DNA of 64,000 bases from Bacteroidota bacterium (GCA_947501265.1 CANMVY010000011.1:22042-86041); one strand, 5' to 3'. Shown: positions 17,500 to 27,606, numbered from the stretch's first letter. Made by a program: numbers and translations. The notes: a model not told the origin generated them from the letters alone.

Positions 17500-17949
17500 C
17501 TACAGGTTCTTTTTCATTTTAAAATGCGGGATACCAACTTCTAAGAATTCCTCACCCTCAATACGATAACCTAGTTTTTGATAAAATTTAACGGCCGTTT
17601 TTCTGGCGTGAAATTCAATTTTATTAATTCCATTTAAATGAGCTTCATCCTCGTAGAAAGCAACCATTTCCTTTCCTATTCCGCATTTTTGAAAAGAAGG
17701 ATGAACAACAAATTGACGCATTTTCCACGTTTTTTCGTCCAGCTTTTTCGCTGAAATACTGGCTAAACACCGATCAAAATCAGAAAAACAACCAAAAAAA
17801 AGTTCGTTTTCTTCCGATTCAAAATCTCCTTGAACATAATTTTTTCCCAAGGGAAATCGCAAAACTATTCGTCTTAATTCAACTGCTTTCCAATATTCTG
17901 CGCTGTTCCAAGAATAAGACCGCGTATTTTTTTGGGATAATGAACTCAT
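17500..17949 (-). CDS. GNAT family N-acetyltransferase
   Basis: 149 residues. The acetyl-CoA binding motif A is FQKCGIGKEMVAFYEDEA (V-H-P-x-F-Q-x-x-G-I-G-x), and motif B is FYQKLGYRIEGEEF, typical of GNAT enzymes. The acceptor cannot be read. The C-terminal GIPHFKMKKNL resembles small-molecule acetyltransferases such as ElaA/YjdJ-like families. Short gaps on both sides; it is divergent from metK. Confidence 0.85.
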   Translation of the reverse strand: MSSLSQKNTRSYSWNSAEYWKAVELRRIVLRFPLGKNYVQGDFESEENELFFGCFSDFDRCLASISAKKLDEKTWKMRQFVVHPSFQKCGIGKEMVAFYEDEAHLNGINKIEFHARKTAVKFYQKLGYRIEGEEFLEVGIPHFKMKKNL

Positions 17950-17975
17950 TTTTTAGTCTATTTGGTTAATTTGAT

Positions 17976-17983
17976 TAACTTTG
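17976..17983 (+). promoter_or_regulatory. Promoter -7 element upstream of metK
   Basis: TAACTTTG followed by C, an exact TAnnTTTG match 24 nt before the metK ATG; the nearest TTTG (17961-17964) is closer than the usual -33 spacing. Confidence 0.45.
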
Positions 17984-18007
17984 CGATTGATTCTAAAAAA
18001 AACAAAA

Positions 18008-19285
18008 ATGTCTTACCTTTTTACTTCCGAATCGGTTTCTGAAGGACATCCTGACAAGGTTGCCGATCAAATTTCTGATGCAGTTCTTGATGCATTTTTA
18101 AACTATGATCCTCAAGCAAAAGTAGCATGCGAAACGTTTGTTACGACCGGTTTAGTCGTAGTTGGGGGTGAAATCAAGTGCAACACCGAAGCGAAAGCCA
18201 AGGTAGATGTTCAAGAAATTGCACGTAACGTTATCGATAAAATTGGTTACAACAAATCCGAGTACCAATTCGATTATAAATCTTGCGGTATTTTGAACGC
18301 TTTGCACGAGCAAAGCGCCGACATTAACCAAGGAGTTGACCGAGGAAAGCCTGAAGAGCAAGGAGCCGGTGACCAAGGAATGATGTTTGGATATGCATCC
18401 AACGAAACCGATAATTACATGCCGCTTCCTTTGGCGATTTCTCACTTGCTGTTGCAAGAATTAGCTGCCATTCGAAAGGAAGGAAAAGTAATGAAATACT
18501 TACGTCCTGATGCTAAATCGCAGGTAACTATTCGTTACAGCGACAAAGGTCGCCCAGAAGCCATTGATACCATTGTTATCTCAACCCAACACGACGAGTT
18601 TGTAGGTGGAGGAGAGAAAACCGCTCAAATGGCTATGCAAGAAAGAATCACCGCAGATATTCATAAGTATTTGATTCCTCGCGTAAAAAAAGGAATGAAT
18701 GCTAGAAATCGTCGCTTGTTTACCGATGCAATTAAGTACCACATCAACCCAACCGGTAATTTTGTTATCGGAGGACCGCACGGTGATACTGGACTTACTG
18801 GTCGTAAAATTATTGTTGATACGTTTGGAGGTAAAGGTGCTCACGGTGGAGGAGCATTCTCTGGTAAAGATCCTTCCAAAGTTGACCGTTCAGCTGCTTA
18901 TGCTAGCCGTCATATTGCCAAAAACCTCGTTGCGGCAGGCGTTTGCTCCGAAATTCTTGTTCAAGTTTCTTACGCTATCGGTGTAGTAGAGCCTATGGGA
19001 ATCTATGTGAATACCTACCGCACTTCCAAAGTGAAAATGAGCGATGGTGAGATTGCAGAAAAGGTTTCTAAAATCTTTGATATGCGTCCTGGAATGATCG
19101 AAAAGCGATTGAAATTGCGTAACCCAATTTACTTGGAAACAGCTGCTTACGGTCACATGGGTAGAACCAATGAAACCGTTAATAAACAAGCTGTTTGTAC
19201 CGATCCTATTACAAGAGAAGTTGAGTTGTTCACTTGGGAAAAACTAGATTTTGTTGATCAAGTGAAAAAAGAATTCGGATTATAA
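18008..19285 (+). CDS. metK: S-adenosylmethionine synthetase
   Basis: 425 residues. Forms SAM from methionine and ATP. The start [21 protein letters not shown] is the family start with His14 in GHPDK; the frame extends nine codons further up, but the ATG at 18008 is chosen because it fits the family and lies after a promoter element. Other signatures are [12 protein letters not shown] and [19 protein letters not shown]. Followed by a bidirectional terminator. No SAM riboswitch is visible; only about 60 bases lie upstream. SAM feeds the nearby methyltransferase and tRNA modification enzymes only in a general sense. Confidence 0.96.
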   Translation: MSYLFTSESVSEGHPDKVADQISDAVLDAFLNYDPQAKVACETFVTTGLVVVGGEIKCNTEAKAKVDVQEIARNVIDKIGYNKSEYQFDYKSCGILNALHEQSADINQGVDRGKPEEQGAGDQGMMFGYASNETDNYMPLPLAISHLLLQELAAIRKEGKVMKYLRPDAKSQVTIRYSDKGRPEAIDTIVISTQHDEFVGGGEKTAQMAMQERITADIHKYLIPRVKKGMNARNRRLFTDAIKYHINPTGNFVIGGPHGDTGLTGRKIIVDTFGGKGAHGGGAFSGKDPSKVDRSAAYASRHIAKNLVAAGVCSEILVQVSYAIGVVEPMGIYVNTYRTSKVKMSDGEIAEKVSKIFDMRPGMIEKRLKLRNPIYLETAAYGHMGRTNETVNKQAVCTDPITREVELFTWEKLDFVDQVKKEFGL

Positions 19286-19300
19286 TCGGAATTCCATCAT

Positions 19301-19331
19301 AAAAAAAAGGACCCAATTGGGTCCTTTTTTT
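19301..19331. terminator. Bidirectional terminator between metK and glycosyltransferase
   Basis: Stem GGACCC/GGGTCC (19309-19324, AATT loop) flanked by an A run on the left and a T run on the right, so it works for both convergent genes; the A/T runs lengthen the stem. Confidence 0.9.
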
Positions 19332-20439
19332 ATTCAACCAAGTATCCTCGGGCTATTTTTTTCCAATCATGGCTCTTTGCCAGTGATGCCCATGCATCGT
19401 CGGCAAACTCTTGAATCTCATCCTTATTCTGGCTGGCCCAAATGATTTTTTCTTTCAATGAGTCACTATCTCCACTTTCGAAGACCAAACCACTTTTTCC
19501 ATCCTCAATGATATCTAAATTGGGTGAAAGGTTGGAAATAATCACAGGGATCCTGTAACTCGTTGCCATTAACAGAACGCCGCTTTGGTAAATTTTTCGA
19601 TAAGGAAGCACCAGAACATCGCAGGCTTTGAAAAACAAATCACGTTCATCATCTTCAATGAAACGGATGAAACCCAATATTTTTGATTGAATGTTTTTCT
19701 GCCGAATTATTTCAGCATACATCTCATAATCGGCTTTCCAAGGTTTTCCTGCAACAACCAGGACAGCGTTTTCCAAATTAGCTGCTGCAAATGATTCAAT
19801 GAGAAGGTCCAATCCTTTTACTTGTTTAATCTGCCCAAAAAATAAGAAATACGTTTTCTCATCATCAAAACCCAGTAAATTTCGAGCTTCTTCCCGATTG
19901 GGATGAGGAAATGGCAAGGCATGGAAATGCCCATGTTTCAAGATTTTAGTCTTCTCTAATATTTTTTTTGAAACTTTAGTTCCTAATACATTTTTGGAAA
20001 ACTGATTGTGTACCGATAACTTTTGGATTAACGAACCAAGAATGATTTTTTGGATCCAAGGTTTATCAGACTCTTCAAATCCTTCAACATCGTGTACAAT
20101 GGCATGTAGCTTTAAACCCAGTAACTTCAAGATTATTACCGCGATTAAATCTTTGTAACCAAATGAAAACAAGTGAATGATTGCTTCATTCGCACCTTCA
20201 TAACGACTTCGAATACCAGCGAACAAGAACCCGTTGTAAAAATTGAAAGTTTTCTTTAAAACATTATTCTGGTGCAATCCAAAGTAGGAGAAGCATTTAA
20301 TTCCCGCTTGTTTGATGCTAAAGTTGGAAATTAAAATGACGTTTACTCCATAAGAAACGATTCCCATGGCCAAGGAAGAACTGTAATAATCCAACCCCGC
20401 TTTGGCTCCAACGTGATCAATGATGGCAATTTTTCGCAT
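19330..20439 (-). CDS. Glycosyltransferase family 4-type enzyme
   Basis: 369 residues, GT-B fold. The N-terminal half starts MRKIAIIDHVGAKAGLDYYSSS with a GA-G-like acceptor-side loop; the C-terminal half has the nucleotide-sugar part: YFLFFGQIKQVKGLDLLIESFA, LVVAGKP, KACDVLVLPYRKIYQSGVLLMA (the E-x7-E-like region reads YRKIYQSG) and DWKKIARGYL at the end. Sugar donor and acceptor are unknown; it stands alone without a polysaccharide cluster. A promoter lies so close upstream that the mRNA may have almost no leader. Confidence 0.82.
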   Translation of the reverse strand: MRKIAIIDHVGAKAGLDYYSSSLAMGIVSYGVNVILISNFSIKQAGIKCFSYFGLHQNNVLKKTFNFYNGFLFAGIRSRYEGANEAIIHLFSFGYKDLIAVIILKLLGLKLHAIVHDVEGFEESDKPWIQKIILGSLIQKLSVHNQFSKNVLGTKVSKKILEKTKILKHGHFHALPFPHPNREEARNLLGFDDEKTYFLFFGQIKQVKGLDLLIESFAAANLENAVLVVAGKPWKADYEMYAEIIRQKNIQSKILGFIRFIEDDERDLFFKACDVLVLPYRKIYQSGVLLMATSYRIPVIISNLSPNLDIIEDGKSGLVFESGDSDSLKEKIIWASQNKDEIQEFADDAWASLAKSHDWKKIARGYLVE

Positions 20440-20444
20440 TGAAT

Positions 20445-20480
20445 CAAAGATAGTACGGGGTAATGAATCTTTTTTCCAAA
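20445..20480 (-). promoter_or_regulatory. Predicted promoter of the glycosyltransferase gene
   Basis: On the minus strand TTTG (20480-20477), 24-nt gap, TATCTTTG (20452-20445). The -7 element ends only 5 nt before the ATG at 20439, so transcription would begin at or next to the start codon. The -33 box overlaps the T tract of the gdhA terminator. Confidence 0.5.
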
Positions 20481-20506
20481 AAAAAGCCTCGATGGTTAGT
20501 CGAGGC
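20478..20506 (-). terminator. Rho-independent terminator after gdhA
   Basis: Seven-pair stem GCCTCGA/TCGAGGC (20486-20506) with a 7-nt loop, followed on the minus strand by a run of Ts (20485-20478). It lies 20 nt past the gdhA stop. Confidence 0.85.
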
Positions 20507-20526
20507 CTTATTATTCATAAGTAGGT

Positions 20527-21885
<1,359 letters not shown>

Positions 21886-21893
21886 TTATGGTA

Positions 21894-21901
21894 CAAAATT
21901 A
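21894..21901 (-). promoter_or_regulatory. Promoter -7 element upstream of gdhA
   Basis: TAATTTTG on the minus strand, fits TAnnTTTG; 18 nt before the start codon. No -33 TTG at the expected distance. Confidence 0.4.
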
Positions 21902-21963
21902 GTACTTTAAAAATTGAAGTTATGCACGAAATGTTCCAACTCCTTTACGATGGTATTCAACGC

Positions 21964-21994
21964 TTTGATAAGAGAAAATAAATTTTTAGATTTG
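21964..21994 (+). promoter_or_regulatory. Predicted promoter of the metal importer operon
   Basis: TTTG (21964-21967), 19-nt gap, TAGATTTG followed by C (21987-21994), 18 nt before the ATG at 22012. Any DtxR/MntR-type operator would be expected to overlap this interval; the only symmetry I see is the short AT-rich TTTTTAGATTTGCCTAAA-like region (21984-22001), where TTTAG and CTAAA are inverted. Confidence 0.6.
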
Positions 21995-22011
21995 CCTAAA
22001 TTTTTATTTTG

Positions 22012-23721
22012 ATGAGGCGAATTGTTTTTACATTGCTGCTGCTGTTTCAGCTTAATGCCTTTGCTCAAATTGTAGCTACCACCTCTTTTTTGGCAGACAT
22101 CACCCAGAACTTGGTAGGAAAGCATAAAAAAGTACTTTCTCTTTTACCGGTTGGATCGGATCCACATATTTATGAGCCGGTTCCGGGAGATGTTCGAACG
22201 TTGGCCGAAGCAGAGTTCATTGTAAAAAACGGGTTACATTTGGAGGGATGGCTGGATAAAGTTCTCGAAAATTCGGGAACCATGGCCAATGTGGTTACGG
22301 CAACCCAAGGAATTTCTCCGATTTCGGCTCAAGGTTTCCAAAATGCCTATGATCCACACGCTTGGATGAGCGTAAAAAATGCAAAGATTTACGCCAGCAA
22401 TATTGCTCGTGAGTTAAAACGAACCTTTCCAGAAATTCAACAAGAAATCGAAACAAACACTAGCGCTTATCTTTCAAAATTAGAAGAATTGGATCGTTGG
22501 GTGCGGGATCAAATTCAATCGATACCCATTGAGAAACGGGTATTATTTACGTCTCACGATGCTTTTCGGTATTTCGGAAAAGAATACGGCATTCAAGTGG
22601 AATCCATCTTGGGAACCTCAACCGATGCCGATGTTCGCATTGAAGATTTGGATCGAATGATTTCGAAAATTGATCAAACCGGGGTGGCGGCCATTTTCGT
22701 TGAGAGCACCATCAACCCTAAAATGATGCAACAAATTGCCCGAGATTCTGGCGTAAAAATTGGTGGAAATTTGTTTGCCGATAGTTTGGGTCCAACGGGC
22801 TCTGAAGCAGAAACGTACTTGGGCATGATTCGCCACGACGTTAAAACCTTGGTGGAGGGACTTCGGCAGCAGCGGACACAAAACAGCGCTTCTACCTCTT
22901 TTACGTTGTTTTTAGTGGTATTAAGTACGTTATTAGCCGCGTCTTGGATTTGGTTAGGTTCAAAGGTTCGCAAAAAAATAAAGAGTGAAATTGTTCCCCA
23001 TGCGCAACTTCAGATTTCAAATATTTCGGTTACCTATGATCAGGTTCCTGTGTTTTCACACCTTCATGTAACCCTTCATTCTGGTAGAATTTACGGCATG
23101 GTGGGTCCCAATGGTTCAGGAAAAAGCACCTTGGTGAAAGCAATTTTGGGTCATCAACCATTAGAATCAGGATCCATCGTTTGGAAAAACGTTCCTTTGC
23201 TCAAGCAATCCGGCGAAATTTCGTACGTCCCTCAAAAAGATGAAATCGATTTTTCTTTCCCGGCTACGGCTTACGATGTGGTAAACATGGGACAATACCG
23301 CCGGGAAGTTACGAAAGAAGAAATTCAGGTTCAAATGGAGCGATTGGGCATTTGGGAATGGAAGAATCGCCCCATCGGTCAACTCTCAGGTGGACAACAG
23401 CAACGGTGCTTTGTGGCTCGTGCCTTGGTTCAAAACGCGCCCATCATCATTTTGGATGAGCCGTTTGTGGGGATTGATGCCACCACCGAAGCAAAAATTA
23501 TGGAAGTATTAAGGGCAGAAGCCCAAAGGGGAAAACTCATTTTGGTTATTCACCACGATTTGTCCAAAGTGAAGCAATATTTTGATGAAGTTTTGATGAT
23601 GAATCGGCGGTTGGTGGCAAGTGGTCCTGTAGAAGAAACCTTTACCGCCGAAAACATCGAAAAAACGTTTTCTGCCCCAGGAATCCATTTTCACCAAGCC
23701 CAACAATTGATGAAGTCATGA
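22012..23721 (+). CDS. Fused metal-binding lipoprotein-type receptor and ABC ATPase (Zn/Mn importer)
   Basis: 569 residues joining two parts normally made as separate proteins. Residues 1-19 are a signal peptide or membrane entry segment. Residues 20-285 form a cluster A-I (ZnuA/TroA/PsaA) metal receptor with ligands His52 (DPHIYEP), His116 (DPHAW), His182 (SHDAF) and Asp257 (FADSLGP). The His-His-His-Asp set is like TroA or Zn-type receptors rather than the Glu-containing Mn type. Residues 296-315 form a membrane helix. Residues 333-560 are the ATPase: Walker A GPNGSGKST (365-373), Gln408, LSGGQQQR (458-465), Walker B ILDEP (480-484), His514/515. The helix puts receptor and ATPase on opposite sides of the inner membrane. 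The frame is intact across the junction. An upstream TTG is possible but the ATG is preferred. It overlaps the permease gene (ATGA). Confidence 0.93.
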   Translation: MRRIVFTLLLLFQLNAFAQIVATTSFLADITQNLVGKHKKVLSLLPVGSDPHIYEPVPGDVRTLAEAEFIVKNGLHLEGWLDKVLENSGTMANVVTATQGISPISAQGFQNAYDPHAWMSVKNAKIYASNIARELKRTFPEIQQEIETNTSAYLSKLEELDRWVRDQIQSIPIEKRVLFTSHDAFRYFGKEYGIQVESILGTSTDADVRIEDLDRMISKIDQTGVAAIFVESTINPKMMQQIARDSGVKIGGNLFADSLGPTGSEAETYLGMIRHDVKTLVEGLRQQRTQNSASTSFTLFLVVLSTLLAASWIWLGSKVRKKIKSEIVPHAQLQISNISVTYDQVPVFSHLHVTLHSGRIYGMVGPNGSGKSTLVKAILGHQPLESGSIVWKNVPLLKQSGEISYVPQKDEIDFSFPATAYDVVNMGQYRREVTKEEIQVQMERLGIWEWKNRPIGQLSGGQQQRCFVARALVQNAPIIILDEPFVGIDATTEAKIMEVLRAEAQRGKLILVIHHDLSKVKQYFDEVLMMNRRLVASGPVEETFTAENIEKTFSAPGIHFHQAQQLMKS

Positions 23722-24956
23722 ACGAGTTTTTGAATTTATTTGAATACGCTTACGTAGGCAGAGCCCTGATGGCCTCTTCCATGGTTGGCATCATGTGCGG
23801 CGTTTTGGGATGCTTTATCGTACTTCGAAACATGTCGCTCATCGGAGATGCGTTGTCTCATGCTATTCTTCCGGGCGTTGTTGTTGGTTTTTTAATAGCA
23901 GGAGCCCAAACGTTCGCATTTTTTACAGGATCGGTGGTTGCGGGTATGGTGGCTGCGGTTTTGATAACGGCTTTACAACGGCACGCAAAGACCAAAAACG
24001 ATGCTGCAATTGGAATTGTATTTACTTCGATGTTCGCCTTGGGAGTAATGGGAATAAGTGCTCTTACCCGAAAGGAAGGGGTTCATTTGGATTTGAAGGA
24101 TTTTTTATTTGGAAACGTTTTGGGCATTGGGCCGCAAGATATTTTATTGACCGGTTTGATGTTGTTTTTTGTTATTGCTTCGGTGGCATTGTTTTATAAA
24201 AGCTTGTTTATTTCCACGTTTCAGCCCAATTTATCAGCAACCTTGGGAGTTCCTTCGGGATTGATTCACTATTTTTTGATGTTATTGCTCAGTTTGGCAG
24301 TGGTGTCGTCGTTGCAATCGGTTGGAGTTATTTTGGTGGTGGCAATGTTAATTATTCCGGCTTCAACAGCGTATTTGCTCACCAATCGATTGCCGTGGAT
24401 GTTGGTTATTTCTGGTTCAATTGGAGCCGTTTCGGCTTTGTTAGGAATGATCTGGGCAATCATTTGGGAAACCACACCTGGACCAGCCATGACCTTAACC
24501 GGTAGTGCAATATACCTTACCGCACTTCTTTTTTCTCCCCAAAAAGGAATGATCGTTCGGTTTTTCAGGAAGAAATCTCGTCAAAAAGATCATCAGTGTG
24601 AAGATTTATTGAAAGAAGTTTACAAGGTTCAATTTGGAGAGAAGAACGGGAATGGAAGTTGGTCGGAACAGCAATTTTATGCGTCTAAAAACTCCTGGAA
24701 ACGGTTGGAAAAAAAGGGCTGGAAAAGATCTGGCCTTCAACAACTAAGCGAAGAAGGAATTCTAAAAGCTGAGTCGCTGATTCGTGCCCACCGATTGTGG
24801 GAGAGTTATTTGCACCAATTGGGCGTAACCGAAGAAGAATTGCACCCTATGGCCGAATCGTTGGAACACCATTTGCATGCCGAATTTTTGAAGGAGCTCG
24901 ACAAAGATTTGGGTCATCCCGATAAAGATCCTCACGGTTCTAGCATTCCAAGATAA
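23718..24956 (+). CDS. Metal ABC permease fused to DtxR/MntR-like sensor
   Basis: 412 residues. Residues 1-280 are an ABC-3 family permease (ZnuB/MntB/TroC type) with about eight membrane helices and the GDALSHAILPGVV and VGVILVVAMLIIPASTAYLL motifs. From about 291 the chain continues as a DtxR-family protein: a winged-helix-like part (EDLLKEVYKV to WKRLEKKGW, then LSEEGILKAE) and the metal-binding/dimerisation part (IRAHRLWESYL, SLEHHLH, LGHPDKDPHGSSIP). MntR metal ligands align as His358, Glu380, Glu383 and His384. The recognition helix region is degenerate, so DNA binding is uncertain; it may sense metal at the transporter instead. It pairs with the upstream receptor-ATPase fusion and ends at a strong terminator. 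Confidence 0.92.
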   Translation: MNEFLNLFEYAYVGRALMASSMVGIMCGVLGCFIVLRNMSLIGDALSHAILPGVVVGFLIAGAQTFAFFTGSVVAGMVAAVLITALQRHAKTKNDAAIGIVFTSMFALGVMGISALTRKEGVHLDLKDFLFGNVLGIGPQDILLTGLMLFFVIASVALFYKSLFISTFQPNLSATLGVPSGLIHYFLMLLLSLAVVSSLQSVGVILVVAMLIIPASTAYLLTNRLPWMLVISGSIGAVSALLGMIWAIIWETTPGPAMTLTGSAIYLTALLFSPQKGMIVRFFRKKSRQKDHQCEDLLKEVYKVQFGEKNGNGSWSEQQFYASKNSWKRLEKKGWKRSGLQQLSEEGILKAESLIRAHRLWESYLHQLGVTEEELHPMAESLEHHLHAEFLKELDKDLGHPDKDPHGSSIPR

Positions 24957-24990
24957 AAAGAAAGGAGGCCAATCGGCCTCCTTTCTTTTT
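24955..24990. terminator. Bidirectional terminator between permease-DtxR gene and OmpA gene
   Basis: A perfect 16-pair inverted repeat (24955-24970 with 24975-24990) with an AATC loop; GC core GGAGGCC/GGCCTCC flanked by A and T runs. It serves both convergent genes and begins at the permease stop codon. Confidence 0.95.
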
Positions 24991-25002
24991 GATCGTCGGG
25001 AA

Positions 25003-27552
25003 TTACGGTTTGTACACCTTCAATTCAACGCGTCTGTTTTTGCGTTTGTTTTCCGCAGTGTTGTTTGGCGCAACGGGAACAGAAGATCCAAAACCTTTGG
25101 CAACAATGCGGTTGGTAGGTACCCCTTTGGAAACGAGGTAGTTTTTCACTTCGGTTGCTCGGCTTAAACTTAATGCTTGGTTTTTAGCAGCTCCACCTTC
25201 GTTATCGGTGTGGCCAGAAACTTGAAGGAAGTAAGCCGGTTTTTGAATCATAATCATCGCCAAAGAATCCAATCCAACTTTTGATTGGATGGAAATGATG
25301 GCTTTCCCGGTTTCAAACGTTAGGGTTTCGAATGCTTTCTTCAAGATTTCTTGCTCTTCGGTCTCCAAATTAGCCGAAATAACATCTTTTTTCACCACCA
25401 ACGGACATCCATTATTTTCTTTCGTTCCGTACTCATTCGGGCACTTGTCGTCGGGATCGGCAATGCCATCCAAATCAGAATCTTTGCAACCTTTGAAAGC
25501 CGCCAAACCTGCGATGGTTGGGCATTTATCGTCTTTATCGGCAATTCCATCTTTATCGGTATCGGGGCAACCTTTGGTTTTGGCGGTACCGGCTTCGGTT
25601 GGACAGGCATCTTCTGCATCGGCGATTCCATCTTTATCGGTGTCGGGACAGCCCATCAAAGATTTTAATCCGGCTACGGTTGGGCATTTATCGTCAACAT
25701 TGGCAATGCTGTCGTTATCGGAATCAGGACATCCGTTTAAGAAAGCTTTTCCTGCGATGCTTGGGCATTTATCGTCTTTATCGGCAATTCCATCTTTATC
25801 GGTATCGGGGCAACCTTTGAATTCTTTGATTCCCGCAACGGTTGGACATTCATCTTCCTTATCGGCAATTCCATCCTTATCGGAATCGGGGCAACCTTTG
25901 AATTCTTTGATTCCAGCTACATCTGGGCACTGATCGTCTTTATCGACAATTTTGTCGCCGTCTTTATCGGGACAACCTTTGGTTTCCCAAGGTCCTTTTT
26001 CACCATCGCATTTATCCATTTTATTGGAAACGCCATCGTTATCCTTGTCTTTCCAAGCTTTGTGGTAAAGAGGAATGGTTGCTCCGGCGTAAAGATCGAT
26101 TCCGTTGAAGGTGGTTTTTCCGAAGAATCCTCCGATGTTATCGGAACCGATGAAAATAGGTCCGAAACGAGCGAAGGCACCAATTTGGAATTTGGTGTAG
26201 TCGAATGCGCTCATCATGGGAAGGGCAAATTCCAAGTGGCGGAATTCAACGCGAGGGCTGATGGCCAACATGGAAGGGGTGCGAACGGCAATCGCATTGG
26301 TTTTGCGAAGACTTTGCACCCAGTTACCGGAAACGTAAAAGAAACGATTGATTCTCCAATCGAAATTGATGTTGAAGGTGGTTGGCAAACCAACGGAATA
26401 GCTGGTTGCGCTATCGGTATGTTGAATGATTTTACCAACGGCTCCGGCAAAACTAGAGGTAGTCGTTAGCCCCAAAGTATCCAGTTGTCCCCATTTCACG
26501 GTATCGGAATTGGCAAGGAGGCGAAGTTGATATTGGCGCACCCATTCAGAACTGCTGTAGTTGATGGATCCCAAATCGTTCAAGGAAACACCAATTTTAT
26601 AGAGGTATTTGTTGCGGTCTCGTTTCCACTTCATTTCGTTATCGATGGATTGGTAGAAATCAGACCACTTGGGGCGGAATTCATACACCACACCGAAATC
26701 GAATCCAAGTCCACCGCCCAATTGGCGTTTCAATGTTTCACCCAAACCCAACGCTAAGGTTCGGTTAGAACCGCTTGGAGCAAAAATGCCGTAGTATTGT
26801 TCTTTTACATATCCGTATGAAATTTCATTCTGAGTAAGAACCAAAGAGTCGGAGTTGTAGAAGTTGATGTTAACTCCTTTGTTCTGGATGTACATGTTGT
26901 AAATTCCAGTGAGCGATTTAACGGTTACTCCACCTTTCAGAAAGTGTTGTTCTTTGTTGATAATAACGCCACCGAATGTGAGCGCATTTTCTGCATAACT
27001 GTTCACCATGAGCCCAAATTTGGCATCGGCGTGGAATTCGTTATTCAAATCAGGAAAATCCAAACTGTATCGGGCCAATCGAACCAAAGACTCGTTCATT
27101 CCATTCAATTGGACCGTAGTTTTTACTCGATTCGAGTAGGCTAAACCGAAGTTTTTTCCCAATCCAACAAAAAAGCTTGGGCCCATGATATCGTTGGATA
27201 TGTTCACGGTTTTATCTTTTCCATTGAGCACTTCTTTCAAATAGGAATCTTGCCATACTGGAGCCCCATTGAAAGAATCGGTAATGGCAGTTGGGTCTTT
27301 GATTCCCGCTTTAGCAATTTCATAAAAGGAGTATGGGGTTTCGGTAACGAGGTAATTGTTGGAGAAATTAAATCCGGCATTGAAGAGGTTCAATTGAAAC
27401 TTCATTCGGTTATCGGCAGCGTTGGCGGGATTGGTACGGATGCTGGAAACTCCTCCAAAATTGGAATTGTAATAACCCAATTGATATTGTGCAATAACGG
27501 GGCTTGCGAGCGATAAAAGGAGGAAAAATCCGAGGATTTGCAGTTTTTTCAT
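25003..27552 (-). CDS. OmpA family outer-membrane protein with TSP type 3 repeats
   Basis: 849 residues. Signal peptide at the start (LASPVIA-Q). Residues ~22-500 are a barrel-like domain of the Bacteroidota DUF5723 type (NPANAADNRMKFQLNLF). Residues ~526-714 hold seven 27-residue calcium-binding thrombospondin type 3 repeats (pattern GCPDTDKDGIADKDDKCP). The end (about 735-849) is an OmpA peptidoglycan-binding domain with SGHTDNEGG, RATEVKNYL and NKRKNRRVEL. It probably spans or sits on the outer membrane and anchors to the cell wall; a role in gliding or envelope stability is inference. A TATATTTG promoter element lies 19 nt upstream. Confidence 0.92.
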   Translation of the reverse strand: MKKLQILGFFLLLSLASPVIAQYQLGYYNSNFGGVSSIRTNPANAADNRMKFQLNLFNAGFNFSNNYLVTETPYSFYEIAKAGIKDPTAITDSFNGAPVWQDSYLKEVLNGKDKTVNISNDIMGPSFFVGLGKNFGLAYSNRVKTTVQLNGMNESLVRLARYSLDFPDLNNEFHADAKFGLMVNSYAENALTFGGVIINKEQHFLKGGVTVKSLTGIYNMYIQNKGVNINFYNSDSLVLTQNEISYGYVKEQYYGIFAPSGSNRTLALGLGETLKRQLGGGLGFDFGVVYEFRPKWSDFYQSIDNEMKWKRDRNKYLYKIGVSLNDLGSINYSSSEWVRQYQLRLLANSDTVKWGQLDTLGLTTTSSFAGAVGKIIQHTDSATSYSVGLPTTFNINFDWRINRFFYVSGNWVQSLRKTNAIAVRTPSMLAISPRVEFRHLEFALPMMSAFDYTKFQIGAFARFGPIFIGSDNIGGFFGKTTFNGIDLYAGATIPLYHKAWKDKDNDGVSNKMDKCDGEKGPWETKGCPDKDGDKIVDKDDQCPDVAGIKEFKGCPDSDKDGIADKEDECPTVAGIKEFKGCPDTDKDGIADKDDKCPSIAGKAFLNGCPDSDNDSIANVDDKCPTVAGLKSLMGCPDTDKDGIADAEDACPTEAGTAKTKGCPDTDKDGIADKDDKCPTIAGLAAFKGCKDSDLDGIADPDDKCPNEYGTKENNGCPLVVKKDVISANLETEEQEILKKAFETLTFETGKAIISIQSKVGLDSLAMIMIQKPAYFLQVSGHTDNEGGAAKNQALSLSRATEVKNYLVSKGVPTNRIVAKGFGSSVPVAPNNTAENKRKNRRVELKVYKP
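25411..25977 (-). repeat. Seven in-frame 81-bp repeats (TSP type 3)
   Basis: Seven consecutive 27-codon units, each beginning Gly-Cys-Pro (or Gly-Cys-Lys) and holding D-x-D-x-D-G-x-x-D Ca2+ ligands. Unit length is exactly 81 bp throughout. Units differ by many substitutions, so the array is old rather than freshly amplified. Confidence 0.9.
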
Positions 27553-27570
27553 AGGATAACGATTGTTTTA

Positions 27571-27578
27571 CAAATATA
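27571..27578 (-). promoter_or_regulatory. Promoter -7 element upstream of the OmpA gene
   Basis: TATATTTG on the minus strand, fits TAnnTTTG, 18 nt before the ATG. It lies in a 105-bp gap shared with the divergent pdxA promoter. Confidence 0.4.
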
Positions 27579-27606
27579 AACGTTTAGATGTGAACTTGGC
27601 CGAAGG

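Noticed and set aside
17950..18007. SAM riboswitch upstream of metK
   Set aside because: Only about 60 nt available and no SAM-type stem pattern is visible.
25411..25977. CRISPR-like regular repeat
   Set aside because: The 81-bp periodicity is in-frame coding for TSP type 3 units with no spacers.
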